Shown here: positions 1 through 8,482 of the stretch, piece after piece
Layout: the number at the start of each line of letters is the position of its first letter
Position numbering within the stretch: the first letter of the stretch is position 1
DNA from: Streptomyces asiaticus
GTDB lineage: Bacteria > Actinomycetota > Actinomycetes > Streptomycetales > Streptomycetaceae
DNA: 64,000 nucleotides
NCBI RefSeq assembly: GCF_018138715.1
Contig: NZ_JAGSHX010000006.1
Span: forward strand, 6,262,001-6,326,000
Direction of reading: 5' to 3'
Notes under the pieces: generated by a model
The model's input: only the letters and a program-made list of their open reading frames with translations
Database searches by the model: none
What the model was told of the DNA's origin: nothing
Translations under genes and position numbers: made by a program

Positions 1-2
1 AC

Positions 3-1163
3 GCCCTGGAGGGCAGCGACTTCGTGTTCGCCGCCATCCGTGTGGGCGGGCTGACGGGGCGGATGTGCGACGAGCGGGTCGCCCTCGACCTCGACGTCCT
101 CGGCCAGGAGACCACCGGCCCGGGTGGTCTGGCCTATGGGCTGCGCACCATCCCCGTCATGCTCGACATCGCGCACCGGGTGCGGCGGCTGGCCCCGCAC
201 GCCTACGTCATCAACTTCACCAACCCGGCCGGCATGATCACCGAAGCGATGCAGAGCGTCCTCGGCGACCGCGTCCTCGGCATCTGCGACACGCCGTCAG
301 GTCTGGGCCGCCGCATCGCCACGACCCTGGGCCTCGACCCGTCCCGGGCCCAGTTCGACTACGTCGGTCTCAACCACCTCGGCTGGATGCGCCGCGTGCT
401 GCACGACGGCGAGGACATCCTGCCCCGGCTGCTCGCCGACGAGCGGCGCCTCGGCGACCTGGAGGAGGGCGTGGTCTTCGGGCGCGAGTGGCTGCGCGAC
501 CTCGGCGTGATCCCCAACGAGTATCTGTACTACTACTACTTCAACCGGGAGGCCGTACGGTCCATCCTCGACGCTCCGCAGACCCGCGGTGAGTTCCTCG
601 CCCGCCAGCAGCGGGAGTTCTACCAGCGGGTGACGGAGGCCGCCGGGGGCGCGGCCGTGTCGCTGTGGCGGAAGACCATCGCCGACCGCAGCGCCAACTA
701 CATGGCCGAGGCCAAGGGCGCCGTCCAGGGAGAGGCCCAACCGGACGAGGACTTCCGGCCGGACCCCGCGCACCAGGGGTACGCCGGGGTCGCCCTCTCG
801 GTGATGGCCGCGATCAGCCGCAATGAGCGCGCCACGATGATCCTCAACGTGCGCAACGGAACCACCGTCTCCGGGCTCCCCCGCGACGCCGTCGTCGAGG
901 TGCCCGTGACGGTCGATGCCAACGGCGTCCACCCGCTCACCATCACCCAGCCCGATCTCCATCAGACCGGTCTGATGCAGCAGGTCAAGGCGGTCGAGCG
1001 GCTCACCATCAGCGCCGCTGTCACCGGCTCCCGGACCGATGCCGCCAAGGCGTTCTCCCTGCACCCGCTGGTCGACTCGGTGACCGTCGGCCGCAAGCTG
1101 CTCGACGGCTACATCGACCGCATCCCCGAAGTGGCCGAGGTCTTCGGCGGCAAGACGTCCTAG
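3..1163 (+). CDS. GH4 family 6-phospho-beta-glucosidase-like glycosidase (5' end outside window)
   Basis: Glycoside hydrolase family 4 enzyme. These are cytoplasmic NAD+ and Mn2+ dependent enzymes that cleave (phospho)glycosides by oxidation at C3 and elimination. The frame is open from the first bases of the window, and the visible 386 residues begin in the Rossmann part (DFVFAAIRVGG), so about 60-70 residues including the N-terminal dinucleotide loop are missing. Visible family motifs are NFTNPAGMIT, GICDTPSGLG (metal-binding Cys) and GLNHLGW (metal-binding His). The 6-phospho-beta-glucosidase subgroup is the closest match by motif, but whether the substrate is phosphorylated cannot be told here. 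A perfect hairpin follows the stop, so transcription probably ends there. Confidence 0.9.
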   Translation, partial: ALEGSDFVFAAIRVGGLTGRMCDERVALDLDVLGQETTGPGGLAYGLRTIPVMLDIAHRVRRLAPHAYVINFTNPAGMITEAMQSVLGDRVLGICDTPSGLGRRIATTLGLDPSRAQFDYVGLNHLGWMRRVLHDGEDILPRLLADERRLGDLEEGVVFGREWLRDLGVIPNEYLYYYYFNREAVRSILDAPQTRGEFLARQQREFYQRVTEAAGGAAVSLWRKTIADRSANYMAEAKGAVQGEAQPDEDFRPDPAHQGYAGVALSVMAAISRNERATMILNVRNGTTVSGLPRDAVVEVPVTVDANGVHPLTITQPDLHQTGLMQQVKAVERLTISAAVTGSRTDAAKAFSLHPLVDSVTVGRKLLDGYIDRIPEVAEVFGGKTS

Positions 1164-1180
1164 CGGCGATGAGCGGCGAC

Positions 1181-1213
1181 AAGGCCCGGCGGCCCCCTTG
1201 GCCGCCGGGCCTT
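1181..1213. terminator. Hairpin terminator between convergent GH4 and PL7 genes
   Basis: A perfect inverted repeat with 14-base arms (AAGGCCCGGCGGCC at 1181-1194 and its complement at 1200-1213) and a 5-base loop. It sits between two convergent genes and has no T tract, the usual form of Streptomyces terminators, so it can serve both strands. Confidence 0.75.
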
Positions 1214-1219
1214 GCGGGC

Positions 1220-2026
1220 TCAGCCGTGGGAGACGGTCAGCCCGTAGAAGCCGACGCGTGCTCCGTTCGTCGTGCTGTCGGAGGACGACTGGTTGTAGGA
1301 GCCCGCCTTGAAGTACTGCTTGTACGGGAAGAAGGACGACGGGATGTCGTAGTGCGTCGTGCTGCCGTTGACCGTCAGGTCGATGGTGTCGCCGCCGGAG
1401 ACGCCGATCGTGTAGTTCCAGGTCTTGCCGACCGACACATGGGCCACGTTGTGCAGGGTCTGGCCGCCGTCGGGGGAGTTCTCGGTGCCGAGGACGATGT
1501 CGCCGTTGGCGCGGTAGTACAGCTCCACCAGCGGCTTCGTGGAGGAGCCGCCCGAGCCGAGGTGGATCTGGCCGACGCAGACGTTCTTCGTCACCGACAC
1601 CACGCGCAGCGTCGCCTGAAGCTTGTGCGAGCCGCCGAGCGACCAGTCCGCGGCGCCGCCGTTGCGGTTCATCTCGCGCAGTTCGGAGCGGGCGTAGTGG
1701 GAGTTCGGGGTGGTGACGCCCTTTTCGGGCGCCCAGAACGTCATCGCCCCGTCGCGCTTGTCGGTGGCGAAGTAGTCGTCCTGGAATCCGCTCGCCCCCT
1801 GGAGCCTGGACGAGGGGATGGTCGTCGGCTTGCCCGGGGAGCCGACCGGCTCCTGGAGTTGCCACACCGAGAGGTCGAAGTTGCCGCCCGGCGCCTTCGA
1901 CGGGTCGGCGAAGGTGGCTGTGGGGGAGGTGGCCGTGGGGGAGGCGCCGGCGGGGCCCGCGAGGGCCAGGCCACCGATGACGGTGGTCACGGCCGCCAGC
2001 GCGGTGAGCAGCGTACGGATGCGCAT
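1220..2026 (-). CDS. Secreted polysaccharide lyase family 7 (alginate lyase)
   Basis: A 268-residue extracellular lyase that cleaves alginate by beta-elimination. A Sec signal peptide (MRIRTLLTALAAV, then a hydrophobic stretch and an Ala-rich cleavage region) leads into a single PL7 beta-jelly-roll domain. The three diagnostic PL7 strands are present: RSELRE, GQIH and YFKAGSYNQ, which carry the catalytic Arg, Gln/His and Tyr. The start at 2026 was chosen because of the signal peptide and a GGGAAGG ribosome site 7 bases upstream; the open frame extends further upstream but reads as leader. A 16-base perfect palindrome lies 43 bases upstream of the start and is a likely operator. Alginate use is unusual for a plant-litter organism, but PL7 genes do occur in Streptomyces. 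Confidence 0.9.
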   Translation of the reverse strand: MRIRTLLTALAAVTTVIGGLALAGPAGASPTATSPTATFADPSKAPGGNFDLSVWQLQEPVGSPGKPTTIPSSRLQGASGFQDDYFATDKRDGAMTFWAPEKGVTTPNSHYARSELREMNRNGGAADWSLGGSHKLQATLRVVSVTKNVCVGQIHLGSGGSSTKPLVELYYRANGDIVLGTENSPDGGQTLHNVAHVSVGKTWNYTIGVSGGDTIDLTVNGSTTHYDIPSSFFPYKQYFKAGSYNQSSSDSTTNGARVGFYGLTVSHG

Positions 2027-2068
2027 GGGAATTGCCTTCCCGTGGGGGGTTGGTAGGGACCCGCTGGT

Positions 2069-2084
2069 ATGGACCGCGGTCCAT
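2069..2084. promoter_or_regulatory. 16-bp perfect palindrome upstream of the alginate lyase gene
   Basis: ATGGACCGCGGTCCAT is perfectly self-complementary and sits 43 bases before the PL7 start codon, in the 5' leader or promoter. Its size and symmetry fit an operator for a dimeric regulator such as a GntR-type protein. No regulator gene is adjacent, so the binding protein is unknown. Confidence 0.5.
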
Positions 2085-2358
2085 GTATATGAAGTTGGTG
2101 TTTCCTTGTGAACGCTGAGATGTGACGAGACGGTAGGGTCGTGGTGTGTCCGCGTCAATCCTCCGGGCGGGTTCGGTGGGGTGCCGGCGGCGACGGCGGG
2201 CGGCTGAGGCCCTGTCAAGCGGCGGACAGCGCGGGTGCGGTGGCGGTCTTTCGCGCCACCTCGCAAAACCAGGTGTCACTCGGTCACGCCGTGCGCTATG
2301 TTCCGCGTGGCGATTCCACCAACTGTCGTCACCAACTGTCATCAAAGGACTGAAGCCC

Positions 2359-2397
2359 ATGAACTCGGCGTCCCCCAGCGGCCGCCGTCGGCACTGA
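2359..2397 (+). CDS. Possible 12-residue leader peptide upstream of the GNAT gene
   Basis: An ATG with a good ribosome site (AAGGA, 9 bases upstream) opens a 12-codon frame, MNSASPSGRRRH, ending with TGA. It lies 105 bases before the GNAT start, and a perfect 7-base-arm hairpin (2461-2479) lies between them. The arrangement resembles translational attenuation. It is only a candidate: no conserved leader family is recognised and nothing shows that it is translated. Confidence 0.3.
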   Translation: MNSASPSGRRRH

Positions 2398-2460
2398 GCG
2401 ATCGGTGCCAACAACCCGTCTCCTCACGGCGGCCCCACGTATCCGTACACCGCTTCCTTC

Positions 2461-2479
2461 CGCGGCGCCTTCCGCCGCG
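2461..2479 (+). promoter_or_regulatory. Hairpin in the leader of the GNAT gene
   Basis: CGCGGCG-CCTTC-CGCCGCG forms a perfect 7-base stem with a 5-base loop, 23 bases before the GNAT start. It could be an attenuator partner of the short upstream reading frame. The role is inferred from position only. Confidence 0.3.
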
Positions 2480-2502
2480 TTGATCCGTGAGGTCACTTCA
2501 CC

Positions 2503-3258
2503 ATGGGCACTGACGTCCAGAGTTTCGCCGTAGCCAACCTTCGCCGCCGCCCCGTGCTTGTCGAGGTCGGCGGCTTTGTGGCGGGGTTCGACCCCGGCAC
2601 CACCAGCCCGTACATCAACTACGCGACCCCGCTTCCCGGCGCCCGGCCCACCGCCCGGGACGTCATGGAGCTGATCGAGGCGTTCCGGGTACGTGAACTC
2701 AAGCCCCGGCTCGAGTTCGCGCCGGACGCCGCGCCCGGGGTGGAGCCCGCGCTGCGGGAGGCGGGGTTCGGTGTGGAGGCCACGCACGCGTATCTGGTGT
2801 GCACCCCGGAACGGCTCGCCGTTCCGCGGGGCACGGCGGCCGTTCCGGTGGCGGTTCCGGCCACGGACGAGGACTACCGGGCGATCGACGCCGCGCTGTC
2901 CGAGGCGTTCGCCAGTGAGTTCGCCGCCTCCGAGGAGGGGGCGGCCCGGCTGCGCCGCGTCCAGGAGGACGGTGGCGCGGTCCGGTTCGTCCGGGCACCC
3001 GACGGGGGCTGCGCCGGTGGGGCCACCTGCTCGGCTCCCGCCGTGGGCACCGCCGAACTGGCGGGCGTGGGCACCCGTCCCGCCTTCCGCGGCCGGGGCA
3101 TCGCGGCCGCGGTCACGGCCGCGCTGACCGAGACGATGTTCGCCCGGGGCGCGCGGTCGGTCTGGCTGGAGTACTCGGGCGAGGGCTCGCGCCGGGTGTA
3201 CGAACGCGTGGGGTTTGAGCCGTGGGGGACTCGTTTGTACATGAGCCTCGAGGGCTGA
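2503..3258 (+). CDS. GNAT family N-acetyltransferase
   Basis: A 251-residue protein with a C-terminal GNAT fold that transfers an acetyl group from acetyl-CoA to an amine. Motif A is clear at about residues 185-210 (AELAGVGTRPAFRGRGIAAA, with the pyrophosphate-binding R-G-R-G-I/A signature), followed by the motif B region (RVYERVGFEPWGTRLYMSL). The N-terminal half is a degenerate GNAT-like region, common in two-lobed members. The ATG at 2503 has GAGG about 9 bases upstream. The preceding leader may be regulatory. The substrate cannot be predicted. Confidence 0.85.
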   Translation: MGTDVQSFAVANLRRRPVLVEVGGFVAGFDPGTTSPYINYATPLPGARPTARDVMELIEAFRVRELKPRLEFAPDAAPGVEPALREAGFGVEATHAYLVCTPERLAVPRGTAAVPVAVPATDEDYRAIDAALSEAFASEFAASEEGAARLRRVQEDGGAVRFVRAPDGGCAGGATCSAPAVGTAELAGVGTRPAFRGRGIAAAVTAALTETMFARGARSVWLEYSGEGSRRVYERVGFEPWGTRLYMSLEG

Positions 3259-3277
3259 GGTCAGGGGGCGGCGGCTC

Positions 3278-3485
3278 TTTCCCCTCCCCGCCCTTCCCGT
3301 TACCAAGGGCTTCGCCCCTGGACCCCGGGGTCTGGGGCGGTGCCGCACCACGTGGCGGAGCCGGATGTCGATGCTGTCCCCTTCCCGCTGTTAGGGGTTT
3401 CGCTTCTGGACCCTGGGGTCTGGGGCGGTGCCCCCCACGTGGCGGAGCCGCATCTCGTCAGGTGTCGGGAAGGGGCGGGGAGGGG
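3278..3485. repeat. GC-rich intergenic palindromic element, copy 1
   Basis: Opens with TTTCCCCTCCCCGCCC and closes with the reverse complement of that arm (CGGGAAGGGGCGGGGAGGGG at 3466-3485). Inside are two copies of a module of the form GGACCCCGGGGTCTGGGGCGG, which can fold. The same arms and module recur near 11.1, 43.1, 52.6, 53.0 and 53.1 kb. Here it lies between convergent genes and may act as a terminator. Confidence 0.75.
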
Positions 3486-3503
3486 AGCAGCCCGCCGCAG
3501 GCG

Positions 3504-4166
3504 TCACGATCCGCCGGGCACCTCCTGGCGCGGGGCCGCCGCCTCCAGCTCGTCCACGCTGCCGGACATGATCGTGCGGATATGGCCGGTGAGGTGCTCG
3601 AGCGGCCAGTCCCACCAGGCCACAGCCAACAGTCGGGCGATGTCCTCGTCGGCGTAGCGGCGGCGAATGAGCTTGGCCGGGTTGCCGCCGACGATGCCGT
3701 AGTCGGGAACGTCGTCCACCACCACGGAACCGGAGGCGATGACCGCGCCGTGCCCGATACGCACGCCGGGCATCACCATCGACCGGTATCCGAACCAGAC
3801 GTCATGGCCCACCACGGTGTCGCCCCGGCCCGGCAGGCCCGTGATCAGGTCGAAGTGGTCGGCCCACGAACCGCCCATGATGGGGAAGGGGAACGTGGAC
3901 GGACCGTCCATGCGGTGGTTGGCGCCGTTCATGATGAACCGCACCCCTTCGCCCAGCGCGCAGAACTTCCCGATGACCAGCCGCTCCGGCCCGTAGTGGT
4001 ACAGCACATTGCGGGTCTCGAACGCGGTGGGCTCATCCGGGTCGTCGTAGTACGAGAACTCCCCGACCTCGATCAGCGGCGAGGTGATCAGCGGCTTGAG
4101 CAGCACCACCCGTGGCTGCTCGGGCATCGGGTGCAGCACGGTCGGGTCGGCGGGTATGGCCGGCAT
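3504..4166 (-). CDS. Vat/CatB-type xenobiotic acetyltransferase (hexapeptide repeat)
   Basis: A 220-residue left-handed beta-helix acetyltransferase of the xenobiotic (XAT) class, whose members acetylate streptogramin A or chloramphenicol. After a short N-terminal cap (EVGEFSYY) comes GKFCALGEGVRFIMNGANHRMDG, quoted here only in part: the catalytic His is the one in NHRMDG. Then come the hexapeptide coil (VVGHDVWFGYRSMVMPGVRI), the loop VGGNPAKLIRRR and the C-terminal cap AWWDWPLEHL, all typical of Vat/CatB. Whether it gives resistance is unknown; many Streptomyces chromosomes carry such genes. The ATG at 4166 has GGGCGA upstream. Confidence 0.88.
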   Translation of the reverse strand: MPAIPADPTVLHPMPEQPRVVLLKPLITSPLIEVGEFSYYDDPDEPTAFETRNVLYHYGPERLVIGKFCALGEGVRFIMNGANHRMDGPSTFPFPIMGGSWADHFDLITGLPGRGDTVVGHDVWFGYRSMVMPGVRIGHGAVIASGSVVVDDVPDYGIVGGNPAKLIRRRYADEDIARLLAVAWWDWPLEHLTGHIRTIMSGSVDELEAAAPRQEVPGGS

Positions 4167-4358
4167 CGCGCATCGCCCTTTCTCGTCAGGGGGGAGGGGT
4201 CGGGGGTCAGGGGTCAGAGGCCAGGCGTCATGATCGCAAGCTCGGCCCCCGGTGTCGCGTGTATTTGGCGGGGGCGGCCGCGAGGCAACCCGAGCGCGCT
4301 CCCTGGAGTCCTTGAGCGGTGAAGCCCGTCCGCTCGATCAGCCTTGCGAGGTGTCGCC

Positions 4359-5942
4359 GTGCGTTCGTCCGTTCCCGTCGCCGCCGTGGCCGTGTCCGTG
4401 CTGCTGCTCGCGGGGTGCAGCGAGGGCGGTCACGAGGGGCGGAAGCCGGTGGAGGGGGCCACCGAGGGGGCCACCAAGGGGGCCGCCGGGGCCTCGCTCG
4501 GGGACTTCAACGGCGACGGTTACGACGACTTCGCCACCGCCATCCGCCCCACCAGCGCCTCCCGGGGACCGCTGCCCGCCCGGCTCGCGGTGGTCTACGG
4601 CGGGGCGCACGGCCTCGACCCGCGGCACCGCCTCGTCGTGGACGGCGCCGAGGACGACTACGTGGGCCCCCTGCTGCGCACCGATCTCGACCGGGACGGA
4701 TTCACCGACCTGGTGACGGCGCGCTTCCGGTACGGCGGTTCGCCGCGGGCCGAGCGGACGGGGGAGACGGTGGTGCTGCGCGGCGGGCCCCGAGGGCTGG
4801 CCGCGCCGCGCCCGCTCGGCGGCGGCGCGGCCGGATTCCTGGCGCTGACCGTGGGGGACTTCGACGGGGACGGCGCGGCCGACCTGCTGGCCTCGGCGGC
4901 GGACGGCGAGGGCGACGGCCAGGGTGACGCCCGGGGCGTCGTACGCGTGCTGTACGGGCCGTTCGGCACCAAGGCCCACCCCGCCCGTACCGCCCCGCTC
5001 CCCACCGGCCCCACCGACCGGCCCCGCCGCGGCGCACCCGCCACCGCCACGGCCGGGGACTTCAACGGCGACCACCGCACCGATGTGGTGCTGACCTACC
5101 GCTACGGCCTCGGCCAGGCGGACCAGCCGGAACTCGGCGACACCGCCCCCCTCGACACCCCCGTCGCCCACTACCGCGGTGGCCCCAAGGGCCTGGTGCG
5201 GGACAAGCGGCCCGAGGCGCGCCTGGCCCATGCGCTCGGCACGGAGGACGGCCCGCGCGAGCCCGCGGCCGGGGACGCCGACCACGACGGGATCGACGAT
5301 CTGCTCGCGCCCGGCCAGGGGACCCTCGGCCCCGGCCGCCACCGCGGCTCCGGGCGGCTGACCGTCGTCCACGGCGCCAAGTCCGGTCTGGGCCGGGGGC
5401 GTGCGGATCTCACCGTCGATCAGTCCGGCCCGGGCATGCCCGGCGACGCCCGGCGCGGCGACGGCTTCGGCGGCTCCCCGGCCGTCGGCGACATCACCGG
5501 CGACGGCCGCCCCGACCTCGTCGTGGCCACCCCGGAGAAGCACAACGGCAACGGCCGGCTCACCCTGCTGCCCGGCTCACGGCACGGGCACGGCGGCGAG
5601 TACGCCCCCGACCCGGACAAGAGCCCGCGGAGCCCGCGGAGCCCGCAGAGCCCGCACCGGGAGCACGGCCGGGAGCCCGGCCGGGAGCAGTCCCTGGACC
5701 TGGACACCCCCGGGGTGCCCGGCCGGCACACCCCGTACGGCTTCGACGCCTTCGCCCCGCAGCCCCCGCTGCTCGACGTCGACGGGGACGGACACGACGA
5801 TGTGATCGCCGCCGCGCCCGGCTACGGCCACGGCAGAACGGGCGGCTTCTGGATCTTCCGGGGGACCGGCCACGGGCTCTCCACCCGGGACGTACGCCGC
5901 TTCACCCCCGCCGACCTGGGCATACGTTTCCGGACGGCCTAG
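4359..5942 (+). CDS. FG-GAP/VCBS repeat lipoprotein
   Basis: A 527-residue surface lipoprotein. The GTG at 4359 is preferred over the TTG at 4344 because GAGGTG lies 6 bases upstream and the product then starts with a short lipoprotein signal (MRSSVPV, hydrophobic core, lipobox LLAGC). The mature part has at least seven calcium-binding FG-GAP motifs (DFNGDGYDD, DLDRDGFTD, DFDGDGAAD, DFNGDHRTD, DADHDGIDD, DITGDGRPD, DVDGDGHDD), consistent with an integrin-alpha-like seven-bladed propeller. A low-complexity Ser-Pro-Arg/Gln insert from 9-base DNA repeats lies near residues 420-445. Function unknown: adhesion or ligand binding outside the membrane is likely. Confidence 0.85.
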   Translation: MRSSVPVAAVAVSVLLLAGCSEGGHEGRKPVEGATEGATKGAAGASLGDFNGDGYDDFATAIRPTSASRGPLPARLAVVYGGAHGLDPRHRLVVDGAEDDYVGPLLRTDLDRDGFTDLVTARFRYGGSPRAERTGETVVLRGGPRGLAAPRPLGGGAAGFLALTVGDFDGDGAADLLASAADGEGDGQGDARGVVRVLYGPFGTKAHPARTAPLPTGPTDRPRRGAPATATAGDFNGDHRTDVVLTYRYGLGQADQPELGDTAPLDTPVAHYRGGPKGLVRDKRPEARLAHALGTEDGPREPAAGDADHDGIDDLLAPGQGTLGPGRHRGSGRLTVVHGAKSGLGRGRADLTVDQSGPGMPGDARRGDGFGGSPAVGDITGDGRPDLVVATPEKHNGNGRLTLLPGSRHGHGGEYAPDPDKSPRSPRSPQSPHREHGREPGREQSLDLDTPGVPGRHTPYGFDAFAPQPPLLDVDGDGHDDVIAAAPGYGHGRTGGFWIFRGTGHGLSTRDVRRFTPADLGIRFRTA

Positions 5943-6071
5943 CCCCTCGAAGCCGTGCCGACCCACCAATGGCCCGCCACCGACCCACCACCGGCCCGGA
6001 ATAACGGCGGGCGGTGGCGGGGTTACGGTGCATGTGGCATCTGCCGACGTACGGAAGCGGGTAACGCAGGC

Positions 6072-6512
6072 ATGAGCACTAGCACCGTCGAGCTCACCAA
6101 GGACAACTTCGACGAGATCGTGTCCGGGAGCGAATTCGTACTGATTGATTTCTGGGCCTCCTGGTGCGGGCCGTGCCGGATGTTCGCGCCCGTCTACGAG
6201 AAGGCCGCCGAGCGCCACCAGGACCTGCTGTTCGCCAAGGTCGACACCGAGGCCCAGCCCGAGCTGGCCGCCGCCTTCGACATCCAGTCCATCCCCACGC
6301 TGATGATCGTGCGGGAGAACATCGCGGTCTTCGCCCAGCCCGGCGCCCTCCCCGAGCCGGCCCTGGAGGACCTCATCGGCCAGGCCCGCGACCTGGACAT
6401 GGACACGGTGCGCGCCTCCATCGCCGCCGCGGCGAACGAGAAGCACGCCATCGACGAGGAGAAGGAGCAGGGCGTCGCGGGCGAGGAGAAGGCATCCGGC
6501 GACCGTGGCTGA
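6072..6512 (+). CDS. Thioredoxin
   Basis: A 146-residue cytoplasmic disulfide reductase with the classic active site WASWCGPCRMFAP near residue 32 and the cis-Pro loop SIPTLMI. The thioredoxin fold fills the first ~108 residues; the last ~35 are an Ala/Glu/Lys-rich charged tail, longer than in standard TrxA. The open frame continues upstream, but the ATG at 6072 (MSTSTVELTKDNF) aligns with thioredoxin N-termini and has GCAGG just before it. Its last codons overlap the next gene by 8 bases, indicating translational coupling. Confidence 0.93.
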   Translation: MSTSTVELTKDNFDEIVSGSEFVLIDFWASWCGPCRMFAPVYEKAAERHQDLLFAKVDTEAQPELAAAFDIQSIPTLMIVRENIAVFAQPGALPEPALEDLIGQARDLDMDTVRASIAAAANEKHAIDEEKEQGVAGEEKASGDRG

Positions 6513-7152
6513 GCTGCTGCTGGTCCGGCACGGCGAAACCGAGTGGAGCCGCTCGCACCGGCACACCAGCCGGACCGATCTGCCCCTGACCCCGCGCGGT
6601 GAGGAGCAGGCGCGCGCCCTGCGCGGGCCGCTCGCCGCGCGGAAGATCGGGCTGATCCTGGTCAGCCCGATGGACCGGGCCGTGCGGACCGCGCGGCTCG
6701 CCGGGCTCGAGGACCTGACCGTCGAGCCCGACCTGCGCGAATGGGACTACGGCGGCTACGAGGGCATCACCACCGACGAGATCCACCGCACCCGCCCCGA
6801 CTGGAACCTGTGGACCGACGGCGTGCCACCGGCCGGACCCGACCACCCCGGCGAGTCGCCCGAGCGGATCGGGGCCCGGGTGGACCGGGTGCTCGCCCGG
6901 ATCGCCCCCGAGCTGGCGGCGGCGGACGGCGCCGATGTGGTGCTGGTGGCGCACGCCCACGTCCTGCGGGTGCTCACCGCCCGGCGGCTGGGCCTGCCCC
7001 CGTCCGCCGGTGCGCTCTTCCGGCTCGACACCGCGACCGTCAGTCGACTGGGAAGTGAGCATGGTCGCCCGGCCATGGTCGCCTGGAACGTAGGCTCGGA
7101 GGCGATCTCCGGACAGGGCGCGACCGCGAGCGGTGGCACCCCCGCCCGGTGA
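6505..7152 (+). CDS. Histidine phosphatase family protein (phosphoglycerate mutase-like)
   Basis: A 215-residue member of the histidine phosphatase superfamily. The phosphohistidine motif LVRHGETEWS is at residues 5-14, the second Arg at SPMDRAVRTA, and the C-terminal His in VLVAHAHVLRVL. The GTG start lies inside the end of the thioredoxin gene (8-base overlap). The size fits the CobC/acid-phosphatase branch rather than dPGM. Substrate unknown. Confidence 0.88.
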   Translation: MAELLLVRHGETEWSRSHRHTSRTDLPLTPRGEEQARALRGPLAARKIGLILVSPMDRAVRTARLAGLEDLTVEPDLREWDYGGYEGITTDEIHRTRPDWNLWTDGVPPAGPDHPGESPERIGARVDRVLARIAPELAAADGADVVLVAHAHVLRVLTARRLGLPPSAGALFRLDTATVSRLGSEHGRPAMVAWNVGSEAISGQGATASGGTPAR

Positions 7153-7208
7153 TCATCTCCGACCGTATACGCATACCGCACGTCCGACAGGAAGCAGGAA
7201 CAGCGAGC

Positions 7209-7634
7209 ATGGCTACGACGCGTACCGCGCACACCGTCTGGCAGGGCAATCTGGCCGAGGGCAAGGGGACCGTCACCTTCGACTCCTCCGGCATCGGCGA
7301 GCAGCCGGTCTCCTGGCCGTCCCGCGCCGAGCAGGCCAATGGCAAGACCAGCCCCGAGGAGCTGATCGCGGCGGCCCACTCCAGCTGCTTCTCGATGGCG
7401 CTCTCGCACGGCCTCACCCAGGCGGGCAACCCGCCCACCCAGCTGACCACCCAGGCCGAGGTCACCTTCCAGCCCGGCACCGGCATCACCGGTATCCACC
7501 TGACCGTCGAGGGCACGGTGGAGGGTCTGGACGAGGCCGCGTTCGTCGAGGCGGCCGAGGGCGCCAAGAAGAACTGCCCGGTGAGCCAGGCGCTCGCCGG
7601 TACGGAGATCACGCTGTCGGCGAAGCTGGCCTGA
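7209..7634 (+). CDS. osmC: OsmC family peroxiredoxin
   Basis: A 141-residue OsmC-type thiol peroxidase that reduces organic hydroperoxides. Both redox cysteines are visible: one in AAHSSCFSMAL (near residue 60) and one in KKNCPVSQAL (near residue 125). The start at 7209 gives the normal length and follows AGGAAGCAGGAA. The 3' end overlaps the convergent downstream gene by 26 bases. Confidence 0.92.
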   Translation: MATTRTAHTVWQGNLAEGKGTVTFDSSGIGEQPVSWPSRAEQANGKTSPEELIAAAHSSCFSMALSHGLTQAGNPPTQLTTQAEVTFQPGTGITGIHLTVEGTVEGLDEAAFVEAAEGAKKNCPVSQALAGTEITLSAKLA

Positions 7635-8232
7635 CGTCCTCCATACGCTGGAGCAGTCCCCAGGTGAACTCCGCCACATAGTGGCGGAGTTCACCGTTCT
7701 CCGCCTCCGGCGCGTCGAAGGCGAGCCGCCAGCGGGTGGGTGCCGAGCCCTCCATGGGCCGTGCGGGCGCGAAGGCACGCGCCACCTCGTCCACCGTGCA
7801 GGACCAGGGCCGCAGATCGGCGGCAGTACGCAACCGGGGTCCGGGCGCGCCCGGAGCGCGCACCAGCCACTCGTTCCACACCGCCCCGTTCGGCGCGGTG
7901 AGCACCTCGAACCGCAGATCCGGCCACAGCGGTACGGACCAGCTCAGCGCCTCGCAGGTCAGATCGCCGATCCGGCGGGTGGCGGTGGACTCGGGCGGGC
8001 CCAGCACGGAGCGGTAGCGGGCCACCGCCGAGCGCCGCCGCGGCGAGCGCTGCATGGCCTGCCAGCGGCGGTTGGCCTCGCGCATCACCGCACGCCCGAA
8101 GCCCAGCTCGCGCAGCGCGTCCTCGACCAGCCCCGGCTGATGGTCGGCCATCCGGCGCAGCAGCACGAGGACGAAGGGGAAGGGGGACGGGAACGAGTCG
8201 GGCTGAGCGAATGAGCCGGGCGCGGAATCCAT
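7609..8232 (-). CDS. Conserved hypothetical protein
   Basis: A 207-residue soluble protein that I do not recognise. It is rich in Trp and Arg, with no membrane segment or known motif. Start: ATG at 8232 with AGGAG 4 bases upstream (MDSAPGSFAQ); the open frame further upstream runs through a 23-base tandem repeat and is not coding. Strong third-position GC bias supports it as a real gene. It ends inside the osmC gene (convergent 26-base overlap). Confidence 0.7.
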   Translation of the reverse strand: MDSAPGSFAQPDSFPSPFPFVLVLLRRMADHQPGLVEDALRELGFGRAVMREANRRWQAMQRSPRRRSAVARYRSVLGPPESTATRRIGDLTCEALSWSVPLWPDLRFEVLTAPNGAVWNEWLVRAPGAPGPRLRTAADLRPWSCTVDEVARAFAPARPMEGSAPTRWRLAFDAPEAENGELRHYVAEFTWGLLQRMEDVRPASPTA

Positions 8233-8246
8233 GGCTCCTATCGTGG

Positions 8247-8323
8247 CGTACGGGCTCGCCGTGCCGTGGGGTACGGGCTCGCGGTGCCCTGGCGTACGGG
8301 CTCGCCGTGCCCTGGCGTACGGG
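8247..8323. repeat. 23-bp tandem repeat, about 3.3 copies
   Basis: Units start at 8247, 8270 and 8293, with a partial unit at 8316. Each reads CGTACGGGCTCGCCGTGCC plus CTGG, with one or two changes. It fills much of the 250-base divergent region between the hypothetical gene and the IclR gene, so its copy number could affect promoter spacing. Confidence 0.8.
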
Positions 8324-8340
8324 GCGTCCTCGTCCGATGG

Positions 8341-8353
8341 CGCAAGCGCTTCC
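8341..8353. promoter_or_regulatory. LacI-type operator-like site upstream of the IclR gene
   Basis: CGCAAGCGCTTCC contains the 8-base palindrome AAGCGCTT. The same CGCAAGCG core occurs twice upstream of the pectate lyase gene (19183 and 19344). The symmetry and core resemble operators of LacI-family sugar regulators; no LacI gene is in the window. Confidence 0.35.
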
Positions 8354-8482
8354 CATCGCATCGCGCCTTGGCCGGACCATTGCCGGGGGAAGTCCCCTCC
8401 GCATAACCTGTGTTCGCGATACCGGCCACCGGCCGGAATCTCGAACGCTTGCCATCTGAACCAGAAGGGGAGGGCGAGCATT

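Noticed and set aside
297..2414. 705-codon minus-strand frame covering the GH4 gene
   Set aside because: Overlaps GH4 on the opposite strand and PL7 in another frame, with no domain and an Arg/Gly/His-rich composition.
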